DNA of 64,000 nt from Amorphoplanes friuliensis DSM 7358 (lineage in GTDB: Bacteria > Actinomycetota > Actinomycetes > Mycobacteriales > Micromonosporaceae): assembly GCF_000494755.1 (NCBI RefSeq), contig NC_022657.1:4192001-4256000 (forward strand). Reading direction: 5' to 3'. Positions 16,819 through 24,176 of this stretch are shown piece after piece. How positions within the stretch are numbered: position 1 is the stretch's first letter; each line of letters opens with the position of its first letter. The position numbers and the translations under genes are program-made. The notes beneath the pieces are model-generated. The model did not search any database and was not told where the DNA came from. It saw nothing but the letters and a program-made list of their open reading frames with translations.

Positions 16819-17492
16819 CGCTGGAGCTTGTAGCCCAGGCCGCGGACGGTGACCAGGTGGCGGGGGAGGCCCTCGCCGTCCTCGATCTTCTGCCGGAGCC
16901 GGCCGACGTGCACGTCGACGAGCCGCTCGTCACCGCCGTCGTAGCCCCAGACCCGCTGGAGCAGCTGCTGGCGGGAGAGCACTCGCCCGGGGTGCTCGGC
17001 GAGCTCGCAGAGCAGCTGGAACTCCGTCCTCGTGACCGCGACGGCGGCGCCCCGCAGCCGGACCTCACCCGCTTCCGGGGAGATCTCCAGGTCACCGAAG
17101 CGCAGCACGGGCACCTCGTCGGCTGACGTCGCGCGGGCCCGGCGGCGCAGCGCCCGCAGACGTGCGGTCAGTTCTTTCACGGCGACCGGTTTGACCAGGT
17201 AGTCGTCGGCGCCGGCCTCGAGCGCCGCGACGATGTCGTGGGTGTCGTCGCGGGCGCTGATCACCACGATCGGGACGTCGTCGGCGCGGCGCAGCTGGCG
17301 GATGCACTCGAAGCCGTCGATGCCGGGCAGCATCAGGTCGACCAGCACCGTGTCGGCAGGCCGGCGGCGCTGTGCCGCGATGCCCTCCTCGGCGGTCGGG
17401 GCGCCGGTCGCCTCGTATCCCTCGTCCTCCAGCGCGAGCACCAGGGACAGGCGGATCCGGTCGTCGTCCTCGATCACCAACACTGCTGACAT
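16815..17492 (-). CDS. OmpR-family response regulator
   Basis: A 225-residue regulator. The receiver domain starts VLVIEDDDR (acidic pair), has the phospho-acceptor Asp in VDLMLPGIDG, Ser/Thr in VISARD and Lys in LVKPV. The C-terminal winged helix reads TRTEFQLLCELAEHPGRVLSRQQLL and ends VRGLGYKLQR. ATG 17492 has GGGGAGAA upstream and begins directly at the receiver fold. First gene of the five-gene operon with the kinase, the GerM lipoprotein and two small proteins. Divergent from the STAS pair. Confidence 0.93.
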   Translation of the reverse strand: MSAVLVIEDDDRIRLSLVLALEDEGYEATGAPTAEEGIAAQRRRPADTVLVDLMLPGIDGFECIRQLRRADDVPIVVISARDDTHDIVAALEAGADDYLVKPVAVKELTARLRALRRRARATSADEVPVLRFGDLEISPEAGEVRLRGAAVAVTRTEFQLLCELAEHPGRVLSRQQLLQRVWGYDGGDERLVDVHVGRLRQKIEDGEGLPRHLVTVRGLGYKLQR

Positions 17493-17616
17493 GCACCGCA
17501 TTCTCCCCGCGTACGGGTGAAGGAGACAAAGACCTGGCACCCGCGGGACCGGACTGTCACGTAACCGTCATATGCCTGCGGATCTCCCGCCACATGCCGG
17601 GTCGAGGGTGACAGGT

Positions 17617-17922
17617 GTGAGAAGTGACCACACGATCCGGGAGGCGACCGTCGTCGTCACCGAGGCGCTGGACGGCGAGGCGGTCGAACGGTGGCGTGAC
17701 CGGTTCACCGAGGCCGCGGCACGGCGGCCCGAGCGGCTCGTCGTCGATCTGCGGCACAGCCCGCGCATAGACGCGGCTGCCATTGTGTTGCTTCTGCAGC
17801 TGCACCGCGAGATGCTGCGTGCCGACGGGCAGCTGACCCTGCGGGCGCCCGTCGAGCGGGTCCGGCGGATGCTCGGGCTGGCCCGGGTGGATCACGTCCT
17901 CGAGGTGGAGGAGTCCCGATGA
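17617..17922 (+). CDS. STAS-domain protein (anti-sigma-antagonist-like), no phosphorylatable Ser
   Basis: A 101-residue single STAS domain, from GTG with GAGGGT upstream; an ATG 45 bases earlier lacks a ribosome site. Strand and helix order fit STAS (ATVVVTEALDG, ERLVVDLRHSPRIDAAAIVLLL, GQLTLRAP, RMLGLARVDHVLEV). In SpoIIAA-like proteins the loop IDSSG carries the Ser that the anti-sigma kinase phosphorylates. Here it reads IDAAA, so normal phospho-switching is not possible. It overlaps the next STAS gene by 4 bases, suggesting a pair that works together. Confidence 0.8.
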   Translation: MRSDHTIREATVVVTEALDGEAVERWRDRFTEAAARRPERLVVDLRHSPRIDAAAIVLLLQLHREMLRADGQLTLRAPVERVRRMLGLARVDHVLEVEESR

Positions 17923-18278
17923 CCGCGACGCTCGTGGAGCTCGACGAGGGTGAGGGTGCGGAGGTCGCCGTCGTGCACGTGCGCGCGGACCTCGACGCCA
18001 CGGTGGTGCCGACGTTGCGGGAGACGCTCACCGATGCGGTCGACCGGCATCGGCACGTGGTTGTGGACCTCTCAGCGGTCCCGACGCTGGACGACGCGGG
18101 ACTGGGTCTGCTGGTCCGGGCCCACCGGCGGGCGCGGCGTCACGACGGCATGGTGGTTTTCGCCGGGCCGTCCCGTTTTGTCATCACCGTACTGCACACG
18201 ATGCACGTCGACGGGCTCTTCCCGATCTTCGACGACTGCGACGCCGCGCTCGAGTGGCTCCGGGCAGAGACGAGCTAA
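17919..18278 (+). CDS. STAS-domain protein, second of a tandem pair
   Basis: A 119-residue STAS domain (AVVHVRADLDATVVPTLRETL, VVVDLSAVPTLDDAGLGLLV, GMVVFAGPSRFV, HVDGLFPIFDDCDAALEWL). The phospho-acceptor position of the DSSG loop is Asp (LDDAG), which could mimic a fixed phosphorylated state or simply be non-switching. It is translationally coupled to the preceding STAS gene by ATGA. No anti-sigma kinase or sigma factor gene is adjacent; partners would be elsewhere. A strong hairpin follows the stop. Confidence 0.85.
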   Translation: MTATLVELDEGEGAEVAVVHVRADLDATVVPTLRETLTDAVDRHRHVVVDLSAVPTLDDAGLGLLVRAHRRARRHDGMVVFAGPSRFVITVLHTMHVDGLFPIFDDCDAALEWLRAETS

Positions 18279-18585
18279 GGTTCCGTCAGCGCGTGGGCAC
18301 CCGAACCGGTGCGCCCACGCGCTGAAAAGGATGGCGCGGACGTCGCGACGCTGCTCCAGGGGGCACGGGAGCAGCGGAACAGCCGTCCGCGTCATCCATG
18401 ATCAAGCATCCGGTCCGCACATGGCGGATGCTCCGCGGCCGTGTGACGGTTCCATGACGGAATATGCTCGCACCGTTCGGCGATCAGCTCAGGTCGTTCG
18501 CCGCACCGCCGATCAATCAGGGTCCACGACCTGTAGGCCCATGCACTACGGTCGGTTGATCACGGATGTGGCGAAAGGAGCCTGG
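18279..18585. other. Intergenic region of 307 bases between STAS pair and GAF-GGDEF gene
   Basis: Holds the hairpin above and a second inverted repeat, AGCATCCG (18405-18412) with CGGATGCT (18425-18432), about 155 bases before the next start codon. The frame of the following gene is open across the whole stretch, but the product would be arginine-rich and unlike any domain, so I treat it as non-coding. No clear promoter hexamers identified. Confidence 0.5.
18287..18324 (+). terminator. Strong hairpin after the STAS pair
   Basis: A perfect 12-pair stem, CAGCGCGTGGGC (18287-18298) with its complement (18313-18324), can extend by ACC/GGT across a two-base bulge. It begins 8 bases after the STAS stop. 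There is no T run (AAAAGG follows), as is common for actinobacterial terminators. Confidence 0.7.
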
Positions 18586-19641
18586 GTGACCGCCTCCGAT
18601 CCGCAGCTGCAGGCCTTGCGGGCCCTGCACGCGGTGACCAAGCGTGTCCACGCCAGCCTCGATCTGACCCAGACCCTCGACGCGGTTGCCAACGGTGTCG
18701 TGGAAGCCGCCGGTTTCGGCCTCGCCGCCCTCAACCTTGCCGAGGACAACGGCGACTACACGACCGTCGCGGTCGCCGGCAGCGACGACCTGCGCCGGGC
18801 GCTGCTCGGCATGCGCGGGTCGGCGGAAAATTGGCGCGAGCTGTTCCGCCGCTCCGAGCGCTGGGGCTCGCTCTACTTCGTCGATCACCGGTTCGGCGCG
18901 CCGGAGTCGCTCTACGTCTGGGTGCCCGACATCGCGCCCAGCGACGATCCGGACATGTGGCACCCCCTGGACTGCCTCTTCGCGCCGCTCATGGCGCCGT
19001 CGGGCGAGTGGCTGGGTGTGCTCAGCGTCGACCTCCCCGAGGGCGGCCGGCGGCCGGACCCCCAGCAGCAGGAGATCCTCGCGTTCTTCGCCGAGCACGC
19101 GGCCATCGCCATCCAGCACGCCCGGCTGCACTCACAGCTGGAGCGCAGCCAGGCCGAGGCCGAGTACGCCGCCACGCACGACAACCTCACCGGGCTGGCC
19201 AACCGGGCCCTGCTGAAGTCCCGCATCGACGCGTTGCCCGCGCTCGCCGTGCCGCAGGTCGGGGTGCTCGTCATCGACCTGGACGGCTTCAAGAAGGTCA
19301 ACGACGCGGCCGGGCACGAGGCCGGCGACGAGGTGCTGCGGATCGTCGCCGAGCGCCTGCAGCACCACCTGCGCGCCGACGATCTGCTGGCCCGCACCGG
19401 CGGTGACGAGTTCGTGGCGGTGCTGGTCGGCGACGATCTCACCACCACCATCTCCGAGACCGCGCAGCGGCTGCGCGAGACCATCGCCGAGCCGATCTGC
19501 GGCAGCACCGGCGTGCACCGCATCGGTGCCAGCGTCGGTTACGCCATCGGCGGCGCCGGCGAGGACTTCTCCCGCCTGGTCGCGACCGCCGACACCGAGA
19601 TGTACAAGGAGAAACGCCGCTCTAAGGCGCCTGCGTGGTGA
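18586..19641 (+). CDS. GAF-GGDEF diguanylate cyclase
   Basis: A 351-residue cytosolic protein starting at GTG with AAAGGAG five bases upstream. A GAF-type sensor domain (~8-180, with LDLTQTLDAVANGVVEAAGFG and FAEHAAIAIQHARL) is joined by a short helix to a GGDEF domain. That domain begins ATHDNLTGLANRALL, contains VLVIDLDGFKKVND and has intact TGGDEF. The inhibitory site RxxD (RADD) sits five residues before GGDEF, as in PleD-type cyclases. It should therefore make cyclic di-GMP with product feedback. The 3' end overlaps the convergent pcaR by 20 bases. Confidence 0.9.
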   Translation: MTASDPQLQALRALHAVTKRVHASLDLTQTLDAVANGVVEAAGFGLAALNLAEDNGDYTTVAVAGSDDLRRALLGMRGSAENWRELFRRSERWGSLYFVDHRFGAPESLYVWVPDIAPSDDPDMWHPLDCLFAPLMAPSGEWLGVLSVDLPEGGRRPDPQQQEILAFFAEHAAIAIQHARLHSQLERSQAEAEYAATHDNLTGLANRALLKSRIDALPALAVPQVGVLVIDLDGFKKVNDAAGHEAGDEVLRIVAERLQHHLRADDLLARTGGDEFVAVLVGDDLTTTISETAQRLRETIAEPICGSTGVHRIGASVGYAIGGAGEDFSRLVATADTEMYKEKRRSKAPAW

Positions 19642-20407
19642 TCCGCAGGTCCGCGGTGATCCGTTCGGCCGCCGCCAGCAGCGGGGGCAGCAGCTCGGCG
19701 CGCATCGCCGCGACCGACGTGCGGCTGGCGTGCACCGAGACGTTCACGGCCGCCGTCACCGCCCCGGCCCGGTCCCGCACCGGCGCCGCCATCGAGCGCA
19801 GACCCTCCTCGAGCTCCTGGTCCACGATCGCAAAACCCTGATCCCGGACCTTCCCCAATTCGGTACGCAGGGACGCCGCCGACTTCACCGTGTGCGCCGT
19901 GAGCTGCTCCAGGCGTACCCGGGCCAGATAGGCATCGATCTGTTCCGCGCCCAGATGAGCGACGAGAACCCGGCCCATCGACGTCGCGTACGCCGGGAAC
20001 CGCGTCCCCACGTTGATCGCCACCGTCATGATCCGCCGCGTCGGCACCCGCGCCACGTAGACGACCTCGTCACCGTCCAGCACCGACACCGACGACGACT
20101 CGTGGACCTCCGCGACCAGCCGTTCCAAGTGTGGCAGCGCGACCTCGGGCAGCGACAGGCTGGAGAGGAACGAGTATCCGAGCTCGAGCACCCGCGGCGT
20201 CAGGGAGAAGAGGCGCCCGTCCGTGCGGACGTACCCGAGGTCGGTCAGGGTCAGCAGGAAACGTCGTGCGGCGGCCCGCGTGAGGTCGCAGATCCGGGCG
20301 ACCTCACTCAGCGTCAGCTCGGCGTGGTGCGCGTCGAACGCCCGGATCACCGCGAGTCCACGCTCGAGCGACTGCACGTAGTGCGGTTCACGGACCTGGT
20401 CGCTCAT
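19622..20407 (-). CDS. pcaR: IclR-family regulator of the protocatechuate operon (PcaR-type)
   Basis: A 261-residue regulator. The N-terminal winged helix (HYVQSLERGLAVIRAFD; LTLSEVARICDLTRAAARRFLLTL) is typical of the PcaR/PobR/PcaU branch of IclR. The effector domain has VGTRFPAYATSMGRVLVAHL and GFAIVDQELEEGLRSMAAPVRD. It is the last gene of the pca operon, 16 bases after pcaC, so it is probably cotranscribed with its targets. Relatives respond to beta-ketoadipate or protocatechuate. Candidate operators lie at 26931-26964 and 31829-31843. Confidence 0.88.
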   Translation of the reverse strand: MSDQVREPHYVQSLERGLAVIRAFDAHHAELTLSEVARICDLTRAAARRFLLTLTDLGYVRTDGRLFSLTPRVLELGYSFLSSLSLPEVALPHLERLVAEVHESSSVSVLDGDEVVYVARVPTRRIMTVAINVGTRFPAYATSMGRVLVAHLGAEQIDAYLARVRLEQLTAHTVKSAASLRTELGKVRDQGFAIVDQELEEGLRSMAAPVRDRAGAVTAAVNVSVHASRTSVAAMRAELLPPLLAAAERITADLRITTQAP

Positions 20408-20423
20408 CGCTCGCACCATAGCG

Positions 20424-20804
20424 TCACGCTGCGGGTTCGTCGGCGGCGAGGGTCTCCTGCGCGATCTTGAAGGCGGCGTTGGCGGCGGGCACCCCGGCGT
20501 AGACGCCCGTGTGCAGGAGCACCTCGCCGATCTCGTCCGCGCTCAGGCCGTTGCGGCGGGCGGCCCGCACGTGCATCGCCAGCTCCTCGTGGCAGTGCAG
20601 TGCGGTCAGCACGGCCAGGGTCACGCAGCTCCGCGTACGCCGGTCGAGGCCGTCGCGGGTCCACACGCCGCCCCACGCGTACCGGGTGATGAAGTCCTGG
20701 AAGTCCGCGGTGAAGGCGGTGGTGGCGGCGACGGCGCGATCGACGTGCGCGTCGCCGAGCACCTCGCGCCGCACGGTCATGCCGTCCTCGTAGCTGTCAC
20801 CCAT
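20424..20804 (-). CDS. pcaC: 4-Carboxymuconolactone decarboxylase
   Basis: A 126-residue enzyme that decarboxylates gamma-carboxymuconolactone to beta-ketoadipate enol-lactone. It shows the AhpD/CMD-like pattern VLGDAHVDRA, DFQDFITRYAWGGVWTR, LVTLA-type SCVTLAVLTALHCHEELAMHVRAARRNGLSADEIGEVLLHTGVYAGVPAANAAF (spanning ~59-112; conserved His in ALHCHEE). The ATG overlaps the end of pcaD by 8 bases. In Streptomyces pcaC and pcaD are often fused as pcaL; here they are separate. Confidence 0.93.
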   Translation of the reverse strand: MGDSYEDGMTVRREVLGDAHVDRAVAATTAFTADFQDFITRYAWGGVWTRDGLDRRTRSCVTLAVLTALHCHEELAMHVRAARRNGLSADEIGEVLLHTGVYAGVPAANAAFKIAQETLAADEPAA

Positions 20805-21558
20805 CGAGTGCCTCCAGGATCAGTCGGTTCGCGGCCTCGGCCTGCTCGAACGTGGCCAGATGAGCGGCGTCCGCCAGCACCTCGAACCGGGCGCCGGCGA
20901 TCGCGGCGGCGATGGCCCGTCCGTGCCCGGGCGGTGTCGCGGGGTCGTCGGCGCCGGCCACCACCAGGGTCGGCGCGGTGATGCGCCGCAGGTCGTCCCG
21001 CAGATCCATCCCCTCGATGGCGGCGCACGCACCCGCATAGCCGATGGGATCCGTGGCCGCGATCATCTCCCGCAGGTGCTGTTTCTGCGCTTCGGGAAAA
21101 CCTGCGGTCACCCAGCGTGAGACGACCGTATCGGCCACCGCGCCCGTGCCGCCACTCCTGACCGTGGCGGCGCGCTCGGCCCAGGCTTCCGGTGGCCCGA
21201 GCAGGGCCGACGTGCAGAACAGCACGAGCCGGTCGACCCGCTCGGCGGCGTGCGCGGCCAGCCACATCGCGGTCATCCCGCCCAGCGACAACCCGCAGAC
21301 ATGAGCCCGCGCGACCCCGAGACGGTCCAGCAGATCCAGCGCGTCCCGCCCGAGATCGTCCAGGGCATACCGGCCCGGGGGTACGGGTGAGCGCCCGTGC
21401 CCGCGTGCGTCGTACCGGATGACCCGGAACCGCTCCGACAGGGCCGCCACCTGCGGTTCCCACATGGACAGATCCGCACCCAACGAGTTGATCAGCAGCA
21501 CCGCGGGCGCGTCCGCCGGCCCGTCCTCCCGGTGGTGAACCGCAACCGTGACGCTCAT
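20797..21558 (-). CDS. pcaD: 3-Oxoadipate enol-lactonase
   Basis: A 253-residue alpha/beta hydrolase that opens beta-ketoadipate enol-lactone to beta-ketoadipate. The nucleophile elbow is GLSLGG (Ser near 91). The oxyanion region LLINSLGADLSMW and the GRSPVPPG motif after YDARGH fit PcaD. The acid lies around GADDPATPP and the His near DAAHLATFE. ATG overlaps the pcaB stop by 4 bases. This is a stand-alone lactonase rather than the PcaL fusion. Confidence 0.93.
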   Translation of the reverse strand: MSVTVAVHHREDGPADAPAVLLINSLGADLSMWEPQVAALSERFRVIRYDARGHGRSPVPPGRYALDDLGRDALDLLDRLGVARAHVCGLSLGGMTAMWLAAHAAERVDRLVLFCTSALLGPPEAWAERAATVRSGGTGAVADTVVSRWVTAGFPEAQKQHLREMIAATDPIGYAGACAAIEGMDLRDDLRRITAPTLVVAGADDPATPPGHGRAIAAAIAGARFEVLADAAHLATFEQAEAANRLILEALDG

Positions 21559-23030
21559 CGGCGGGCCGCCCGCAGGGCGCGGTCGATCAGGGCGCCGGCG
21601 CTGCCGGTGTAGCCGGCCGGGTCGAAAAGTCCGGCGAGGCGGTCCGGGCCGAGGTGGGCGGTGATCGCCGGGTCGCCGGCGAGGTCACCGCGGGCCACCG
21701 CACCGGCGACCACGGCGTGGGCCTCGCTGCCGAGCGCCGGGCGCAGCGCACCGGCGACACGCTCCGCGAGCAGCGCGCCGCGGGTGAGATCGAGGTTGGC
21801 CCGCATCCGGCCGGTGTCGACCCGCAGACCGTCCAGGGCGGCCCGCAGCTGGAAAGCCGCCGAACCGGTCGACCTGAGCAGCGAGCGCAGCGGCTGCCAC
21901 TCGGCGTGCCAGTTCCCGGCCGCCCGCTGGTGCTCGTGCGGCATGGCGGCGAGCAGCGTCGCGACCAGGCCGGGCGCCTGGGCCGCGGCAGCCGCCGCAC
22001 TGATCGCCCGGACCGGGTTGTGCTTGTGCGGCAGCGTCGAGGAACCACCGCCGTCCCCGCCTTCGGCCACCTCACCCACCTCGGTCTGAGCCAGCAGGAT
22101 CAGATCGCGGGCGACCTTGGCGATCGCACCCGCCGCGCTGCCCAGGGCGCCGGCGAGGTCGGCGATGCGGGTCCGCTCGGTGTGCCAGGGCAGGTCCGGC
22201 TCGGCCAGCCCCAGCTCGGCACTGAAAGCCGCCAGCATGAGAACCCCGAGATCAGCTTCCGGCCTGGCGGCGCTTTCCGGCCCGGCGGAGGCTTCCGGCC
22301 CGGCGGAGGCTTCCGGCCCGGCGGCGGCTTCCGGCCCGGCGGCGGTCTCCGGCCCGGCGGCGGCGGCTTCCGGGCCGGCGGCGGCGGCTTCCGGTCCGTC
22401 GGCGGCTTCCGGGGCGTAGGCGGCGAGGGTGCCGGCCGCGCCGCCGAGCTGGGCCGCGAGGCGATGGTCGCGGACCTCGGTGAGGCGCCGGCGGGCGGCG
22501 TCCAGCCCGGTCAGCCAGCCCGCCGCAACCAGCCCGAAGGTTGTCGGCAGTGCCTGTTGCAGCAGCGTCCGCCCGGCCATGAGCGTGCCGCGATGCCGGT
22601 CGGCCAGCTCAGCCGTCAGATCCACCGCAGCGCCCAGATCGGCCAGCAGCGCCAACACCGCACGCCGGGCGACGAGCATCGTGGCGGTGTCCATGATGTC
22701 CTGGCTGGTCGCACCGCGGTGGACCAGGGCGGCGGCCGGGCCGGGCACCGCGGCCCGGATCCGTTCGACCAGGGGCACGACCGGGGTGCCGGTGGCCGCG
22801 GCCTCGGCCCCGAGCGCTCCGGGGTCGACCTCGAGCCCGGCGCAGGCCGTCAGCACCGCGGCGGCGTCGGCGAATGTCGCCAGGCCGGTCCGGGCGGCGG
22901 CCCGGGCCAGGGCGGCCTCCGCGTCCAGCAGCGCCCGCACCCAGGCCGCGTCGGTGGTGGCGGCGTGGACCGGGCCGGCGGCGAGGACACCGTCGAAGAG
23001 GCCGTCAGACGGCGAAGAAGACTGTCTCAT
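21555..23030 (-). CDS. pcaB: 3-Carboxy-cis,cis-muconate cycloisomerase with an internal repeat insert
   Basis: A 491-residue member of the fumarase/aspartase superfamily that lactonises beta-carboxymuconate. Family regions: VHRGATSQDIMDTA (~100-113), the QALPTTFG region near 160, and the signature GGSSTLPHKHNPV (~324-336). Between AAGTLAAYAPEA and LGVLMLAAFS lies an insert of about 50 residues (~206-259) built from GPEA(A/S)A-type hexa- to heptapeptides, encoded by a GC-rich tandem repeat. Without it the protein would have the usual ~440 residues. The insert falls in a loop-forming place, so function may be kept. The start overlaps pcaG by 26 bases. Confidence 0.93.
   Translation of the reverse strand: MRQSSSPSDGLFDGVLAAGPVHAATTDAAWVRALLDAEAALARAAARTGLATFADAAAVLTACAGLEVDPGALGAEAAATGTPVVPLVERIRAAVPGPAAALVHRGATSQDIMDTATMLVARRAVLALLADLGAAVDLTAELADRHRGTLMAGRTLLQQALPTTFGLVAAGWLTGLDAARRRLTEVRDHRLAAQLGGAAGTLAAYAPEAADGPEAAAAGPEAAAAGPETAAGPEAAAGPEASAGPEASAGPESAARPEADLGVLMLAAFSAELGLAEPDLPWHTERTRIADLAGALGSAAGAIAKVARDLILLAQTEVGEVAEGGDGGGSSTLPHKHNPVRAISAAAAAAQAPGLVATLLAAMPHEHQRAAGNWHAEWQPLRSLLRSTGSAAFQLRAALDGLRVDTGRMRANLDLTRGALLAERVAGALRPALGSEAHAVVAGAVARGDLAGDPAITAHLGPDRLAGLFDPAGYTGSAGALIDRALRAARR
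22255..22414. repeat. In-frame tandem repeat (18/21-base units) inside pcaB
   Basis: About eight units of the form GCTTCCGGCCCGGCGGAG, some lengthened by GCG, follow each other from 22255 to 22414. They encode a GPEA(A/S)A peptide array. All length differences are multiples of three, so the pcaB frame is kept. It looks like replication-slippage expansion rather than a binding-site array. Confidence 0.85.
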
Positions 23031-23508
23031 CGGGCCCCTGCAGGGTGATGTCGAAGCGGTAGCCGTCGCCGGTCCTCGCCGCGATCAGCGTCGGCCGCCG
23101 GGTGGCAGGCACGGTGGCGAGGACGGGGTCGGACTCGTTCGCGGGTTCGTCGGCGAAGTAGAGGCGGGTGTAGACCCGGTGGAGGAGGCCGCGGGCGAAG
23201 ACCGTCACGGCGATGTGCGGCGCCTGGCCGGAGAGCGCGCCGGGTTTGAGGGTGCGGATCGCCCACCGGCCGTCGTCGTCGGTGGGACACCGGCCGAAGC
23301 CGCGGAAGCCGGCCGTGTGGAACTCGCCCGAGGGGCCGGCCTGCCACGTCTCCACCAGCGCATCCTGCACGACCTCGCCCGCGCCGTCGCGGATCTCGCC
23401 GCGCAACCACACCGCGCCGGGCGCGTCGGGAGACACCACGTACGGGCCGGAATCCCAGGTGAGACCGATCGACAGGTACGGCCCCACGGTCTGCGACGGG
23501 GTGCTCAT
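23005..23508 (-). CDS. pcaG: Protocatechuate 3,4-dioxygenase alpha subunit
   Basis: A 167-residue subunit; with PcaH it cleaves protocatechuate between its hydroxyls to beta-carboxymuconate. It starts TPSQTVGPYLSIGL, the classic PcaG opening, then VQDALVETWQAGP, DDDGRWAIRTLKPG and HIAVTVFARGLL. Alpha subunits keep the fold but not the iron ligands, and this one lacks the Tyr/His set seen in PcaH. ATG overlaps the pcaH stop by 4 bases, supporting equal production of the two subunits. Confidence 0.95.
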   Translation of the reverse strand: MSTPSQTVGPYLSIGLTWDSGPYVVSPDAPGAVWLRGEIRDGAGEVVQDALVETWQAGPSGEFHTAGFRGFGRCPTDDDGRWAIRTLKPGALSGQAPHIAVTVFARGLLHRVYTRLYFADEPANESDPVLATVPATRRPTLIAARTGDGYRFDITLQGPDETVFFAV

Positions 23509-24176
23509 CGGGTCTCCATGGGTGTCGCCGACGCCCCGGACAGGACGATGTCGAAGCGGAAGCCGAGCGCCCACAACTCGACCGTCGCCGTCAGGTCGAA
23601 CGCGGCCACGAGCCGGTCGCGGGCGAACTCCGGCACCGAGTGGTAGATCGGGTCGTACCGGAAGAGCGGGTCGTCGGGGAAGTACATCTGGGTGACCAGG
23701 CGCTGGGTGAACGCCTGCCCGAACACCGAGAAGTGGATGTGCGCGGGCCGCCACGCGTTCGGGTGGTTGCCCCAGGGGTAGGCGCCCGGCTTGACCGTCA
23801 CGAAGCGGTAGTGGCCGTCGGCGTCGGTCAGCGTGCGCCCGAGACCGGTGAAGTGGGGGTCGAGCGGCGCGTCGTGCCGGTCCCATTTGTGCAGGTAGCG
23901 CCCGGCGGCGTTGGCCTGCCACACCTCCAGCAGCGTGTTCCGGACCGGCCGGCCGTCGGCGTCGCGGACCTGGCCGTGCACGACGATGCGCTGGCCCTGG
24001 GCCTCGCCGCCCTGGCCGAGCGTCAGGTCCGCGTCGGCGGCCGCCACCGGGCCCTCGCCGAGCACCGGGCCGGTCAGCTCGGTCATCGACTGCGCCAGCA
24101 GCAGGGGCGCCTCGCTCGGCGCACGGAGGATCGTCGACTTGTACCCGGGGGACAGCAGCGGGGGATGGGCGCTCAT
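23505..24176 (-). CDS. pcaH: Protocatechuate 3,4-dioxygenase beta subunit (iron-binding)
   Basis: A 223-residue catalytic subunit. The iron ligands can be placed: Tyr in ANAAGRYLHKWD, Tyr in PGAYPWGNHP and the two His in WRPAHIHFSV, 13 and 15 residues after that second Tyr as in the Pseudomonas enzyme. LLEVWQANAAGRY and TQMYFPDDPL also fit. ATG overlaps pcaJ by 4 bases. Intradiol ring cleavage by the PcaGH complex in the cytosol. Confidence 0.95.
   Translation of the reverse strand: MSAHPPLLSPGYKSTILRAPSEAPLLLAQSMTELTGPVLGEGPVAAADADLTLGQGGEAQGQRIVVHGQVRDADGRPVRNTLLEVWQANAAGRYLHKWDRHDAPLDPHFTGLGRTLTDADGHYRFVTVKPGAYPWGNHPNAWRPAHIHFSVFGQAFTQRLVTQMYFPDDPLFRYDPIYHSVPEFARDRLVAAFDLTATVELWALGFRFDIVLSGASATPMETR

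Noticed and set aside
17950-18585. Much longer N-terminus for the GAF-GGDEF protein
   Set aside because: The frame is open upstream but passes through the second STAS gene and a terminator hairpin; GTG 18586 has an excellent ribosome site.
22255-22414. CRISPR-like array
   Set aside because: Units of 18-21 bases follow each other with no spacers and keep the pcaB reading frame.
21654-23048. Plus-strand frame with GGFRPGG repeats
   Set aside because: It is the antisense of pcaB and its tandem repeat; pcaB carries the family signature.
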